Source: Promethearchaeota archaeon
Lineage (GTDB): Archaea > Asgardarchaeota > Lokiarchaeia > Sigyniarchaeales > SOKP01
DNA length: 8,452 nt
Direction of reading: 5' to 3'
NCBI GenBank assembly: GCA_004524385.1
Contig: SDNM01000058.1
Coordinates: 1 to 8,452, forward strand
Shown here: positions 7,127 to 8,452 of the stretch, piece by piece
How the letters are laid out: each line of letters opens with the position of its first letter
How positions within the stretch are numbered: the stretch's first letter is position 1
The notes under the pieces: model-generated
Databases searched by the model: none
The model's input: only the letters and a program-made list of their open reading frames with translations
Told to the model about the DNA's origin: nothing
Program-made: the position numbers and the translations under genes

Positions 7127-7663
7127 CTAATATACCACAATCTTCTCAAAAATCGCATAAATAGTTGTTCTGAAAATCTGATAAAAAAAATCAGTACTAT
7201 CTAATTTCTCTTTAACTCTATCCTTCAAACTATTTATTTTCTTATCAAGTCCATCAGTTTTAATTAGATCAGGGTCAAACTTGTGGAAAAATACAGATAA
7301 CTCGAAATTGTTAGCATTTTTTTCTATTTCAGTTAAATCAATTATTTTCTCAAAATATTCCAAAGCTAACTCGTATCTTTTAGTATCTTGAATATCAAAG
7401 ACGAAAATTAATTTATTACACCCAGGGATATAATTATCAAAATTGCTTAGATATTCCTTTCTAAAGGCTTCTTGACCTCCCAGATCCCAAATACTGAAAT
7501 CGGTATCTAATACCTTTATAGATATTATCTCATTTCCTTTTGTAGGTGTAATTTCACTAAAGCTAGTTAATTTCTTTGTTCCTGATAAGCATTTAACTAT
7601 CGACGTTTTTCCAGCATTATCGAGACCAATTAGCAGAATTTTTTTGTATGTAGATTTTGTCAT
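7127..7663 (-). CDS. Rag/Arf-like small GTPase (Asgard type)
   Basis: A 178-residue protein consisting only of a Ras-superfamily G domain. G1 is GLDNAGKT (13-20, with K19 and T20), switch I has PTKG (40-43) as in Arf proteins, and G3 is WDLGGQE (59-65), with D60 and the catalytic-type Q64. G4 is HKFD (127-130) in place of NKxD; a His at this position is the mark of Rag/Gtr GTPases. The later FRTTI (164-168) resembles the FRTSI of RagA. The gene therefore mixes Arf-like and Rag-like features, as Asgard GTPases often do. It lacks the C-terminal roadblock domain of true Rags, an N-terminal Gly for myristoylation and a C-terminal prenylation Cys, so stable membrane attachment is not evident. The last helix is rather short. 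AGGAG at 7673-7677 (minus strand) lies 9 nt before the ATG. The gene follows an ArsR regulator after 20 nt, probably in one operon. Confidence 0.9.
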   Translation of the reverse strand: MTKSTYKKILLIGLDNAGKTSIVKCLSGTKKLTSFSEITPTKGNEIISIKVLDTDFSIWDLGGQEAFRKEYLSNFDNYIPGCNKLIFVFDIQDTKRYELALEYFEKIIDLTEIEKNANNFELSVFFHKFDPDLIKTDGLDKKINSLKDRVKEKLDSTDFFYQIFRTTIYAIFEKIVVY

Positions 7664-7672
7664 TTTTTTAAT

Positions 7673-7677
7673 CTCCT
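7673..7677 (-). promoter_or_regulatory. Shine-Dalgarno site of the GTPase gene
   Basis: On the minus strand, CAGGAGATT places AGGAG nine bases before the ATG at 7663. It lies inside the 20-nt gap after the ArsR gene, which supports co-transcription with separate translation initiation. Confidence 0.65.
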
Positions 7678-7683
7678 GAATTT

Positions 7684-8022
7684 TTATACACCTAATGTAT
7701 CTAAAATATCTAAATCACTTACCTTTCTCCTCTTTTCAGATTCAAGACTCACAACTAATGATTGAATAAATGTAAGAATTTTAAAAATATAATCGTATTT
7801 TATTTTATAATAGTTCTTATTTCCTTTTTTCTCAAAGTCAATAAGTTGAATTTCAATAAGTATCTTTAAATGTTGAGAAATTGTAGATTGACTCTTTCCC
7901 AATATAGCTTCAATTTCTTTTGAAGTCTTTTCTCCATTTTTTAATAAATCTAGTACTTCAAGACGTGTTTGGTCTCCTAAAACTTTTAAAAAATCAGCAA
8001 TTTTTTCAGTTAGTTCGCTCAT
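7684..8022 (-). CDS. ArsR-family winged-HTH transcriptional regulator
   Basis: The 112-residue product has the ArsR/SmtB layout. A first helix with FLKVLGDQTRLEVLDLL (11-27) is followed by the helix-turn-helix KTSKEIEAILGKSQSTISQHLKIL (about 32-55, shown here as the domain core), a wing around IDFEKKGNKNYYKI (61-74) and a C-terminal helix (76-103) suited to dimerisation. There is no Cys at all and only one His (H51, in the recognition helix), so the classic metal sites of ArsR proteins are absent and the signal must be something else, or none. It is the first gene of a likely two-gene operon with the Rag-like GTPase 20 nt downstream and is probably autoregulatory, as is common in the family. 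The ATG at 8022 has only a weak purine-rich GAAGAAAA upstream. MSELTEKIADFLKVLGD is a normal family N-terminus, so the start is likely right. Confidence 0.9.
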   Translation of the reverse strand: MSELTEKIADFLKVLGDQTRLEVLDLLKNGEKTSKEIEAILGKSQSTISQHLKILIEIQLIDFEKKGNKNYYKIKYDYIFKILTFIQSLVVSLESEKRRKVSDLDILDTLGV

Positions 8023-8070
8023 TTTTTTGTTTTCTTCAGTGATGAAAATTCCTTTTAGATTTAATTAGAA

Positions 8071-8085
8071 AATTATAATTATTAA
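8071..8085 (-). promoter_or_regulatory. Possible TATA region for the ArsR-GTPase operon
   Basis: On the minus strand, TTTAATAATTATAAT lies about 50-60 bp before the ArsR ATG and could position transcription around 8045-8050. The match is loose in an AT-rich background. Confidence 0.3.
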
Positions 8086-8092
8086 AGATTTT

Positions 8093-8109
8093 ACTAATGA
8101 ATTATTAGT
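8093..8109. repeat. 17-bp near-perfect palindrome, candidate ArsR operator
   Basis: ACTAATGAATTATTAGT has perfect 6-bp arms (8093-8098 and 8104-8109), and only one pair fails in the 5-bp centre (8099 against 8103). It lies in the divergent gap, just upstream of the candidate ArsR promoter. Its size and symmetry suit a dimeric winged-HTH regulator such as the adjacent ArsR protein. Confidence 0.45.
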
Positions 8110-8159
8110 TTTTTGGATTTTAGACATTCAAATAAATTTTTAGATCACTAACACAAAAG

Positions 8160-8167
8160 TTTAAATA
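8160..8167 (+). promoter_or_regulatory. Candidate BRE/TATA for the Lrp-like gene
   Basis: TTTAAATA preceded by purine-rich AAAAG is a good archaeal BRE/TATA match. It would start transcription near 8190, at the left end of the octamer array, leaving a leader of about 80 nt. The alternative TATATATA at 8229-8236 would start transcription near 8258 with a very short leader and put the array upstream of the promoter. Confidence 0.4.
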
Positions 8168-8183
8168 TGAAATTTGGTAATAT

Positions 8184-8231
8184 TATTATATGGTCATATC
8201 GTCATCTGCCGATATGCCGATATACCAATAT
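8184..8231. repeat. Tandem degenerate octamer array upstream of the Lrp-like gene
   Basis: Two perfect tandem copies of GCCGATAT (8208-8215 and 8216-8223) are flanked in register by related octamers: GGTCATAT at 8192-8199, CGTCATCT at 8200-8207 and ACCAATAT at 8224-8231. TATTATAT at 8184-8191 also ends in ATAT. The array therefore has an 8-bp period over about 40-48 bp. It also contains a perfect 7-bp inverted repeat, CATATCG (8195-8201) with CGATATG (8210-8216). It is more G/C-rich than its surroundings and probably regulatory. Confidence 0.6.
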
Positions 8232-8268
8232 ATATACAATTTTATCAAATGAAAAGTGATTTAAGAGA

Positions 8269-8452
8269 ATGATGTCCGAAGTATTAAAGATAGATGATAT
8301 TGATAAACAAATTATCAATTTAATTCAAGAACAACCTAATCTAACTCATACTCAAATAGCTAAAAAAGTTAACCGATCTCAGCCCACAGTGGGTATGAGA
8401 ATCCGCAAACTCGAGGAAATCGGTGTATTGCAATTTCAAGCTGGCATAAACA
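8269..8452 (+). CDS. Lrp/AsnC-type HTH protein, 3'-truncated by window edge
   Basis: This is the first 60 or so codons of a regulator whose 3' end lies outside the window. The start is one of two adjacent in-frame ATGs (8269 or 8272), with an in-frame stop at 8257-8259. From the second ATG the protein reads MSEVLKIDDIDKQIINLIQE, the usual first helix of Lrp/AsnC proteins. It continues with a winged helix-turn-helix containing THTQIAKKVNRSQPTVGMRI (25-44), RKLEEIGVL and QFQAGIN. Only the DNA-binding part is seen, so it cannot be told whether a ligand-binding RAM domain, a metal-binding domain or something else follows. A GTGAT at 8255-8259 is a possible partial ribosome-binding site. The gene is divergent from the ArsR-GTPase operon, and the 246-nt gap between them holds a palindrome and an octamer array, so each regulator might act on both promoters. 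Confidence 0.85.
   Translation, partial: MMSEVLKIDDIDKQIINLIQEQPNLTHTQIAKKVNRSQPTVGMRIRKLEEIGVLQFQAGIN

Noticed and set aside
1..8452. CRISPR arrays, tRNA or rRNA genes, insertion sequences
   Set aside because: I looked for spaced repeats, cloverleaf-like segments and transposase motifs on both strands and saw none.

Overview
The window is strongly AT-rich (about 30% G+C by eye) and looks archaeal. Several genes sit behind T/A-rich TATA boxes, some with almost no leader, while others have clear Shine-Dalgarno sites. The gene content points to an Asgard archaeon of the Lokiarchaeota type: a Rag/Arf-like small GTPase, a response regulator carrying a eukaryote-like (longin-like) C-terminal domain, and large PAS-rich histidine kinases. 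The lineage call is inference from protein character; no ribosomal RNA or phylogenetic marker is present.

Layout. From the left edge to 1589 (+) is the 3' part of a soluble multi-PAS histidine kinase whose 5' end lies outside the window. At 1754-2719 (+) is a short M29-like metallo-aminopeptidase with a strong Shine-Dalgarno site. At 2925-3332 (+) is a small four-helix membrane protein of unknown function, preceded by a perfect 10-bp inverted repeat next to a TATA box and followed by a hairpin and a T14 tract. At 3544-6162 (+) is a membrane histidine kinase (MASE3, three PAS domains, HisKA, HATPase), followed 58 nt later by a response regulator at 6221-7105 (+) with a TTG start. Convergent to it on the minus strand are a Rag-like GTPase (7127-7663) and, 20 nt upstream of that gene, an ArsR-type HTH regulator (7684-8022); the last two look like one operon. 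Divergent from ArsR, at the right edge, is the first 60 or so codons of an Lrp/AsnC-type HTH protein (from 8269 or 8272), preceded by a tandem array of degenerate octamers.

How the genes may work together. The MASE3 kinase and the response regulator form a likely two-component pair. The regulator has no DNA-binding domain. After its receiver comes a domain of about 120 residues whose predicted strand/helix order (b-b-a-b-b-b-a) fits a longin/roadblock-like fold, the class of fold that regulates Rag-, Arf- and Rab-type GTPases in eukaryotes. The next gene, tail to tail, encodes a GTPase with the Rag-type G4 motif (HKxD) and a Rag-like G5 (FRTT). The most interesting reading of the window is therefore a phosphorelay feeding into small-GTPase control. 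This is a hypothesis from domain pattern and proximity, and nothing in the sequence proves the link.
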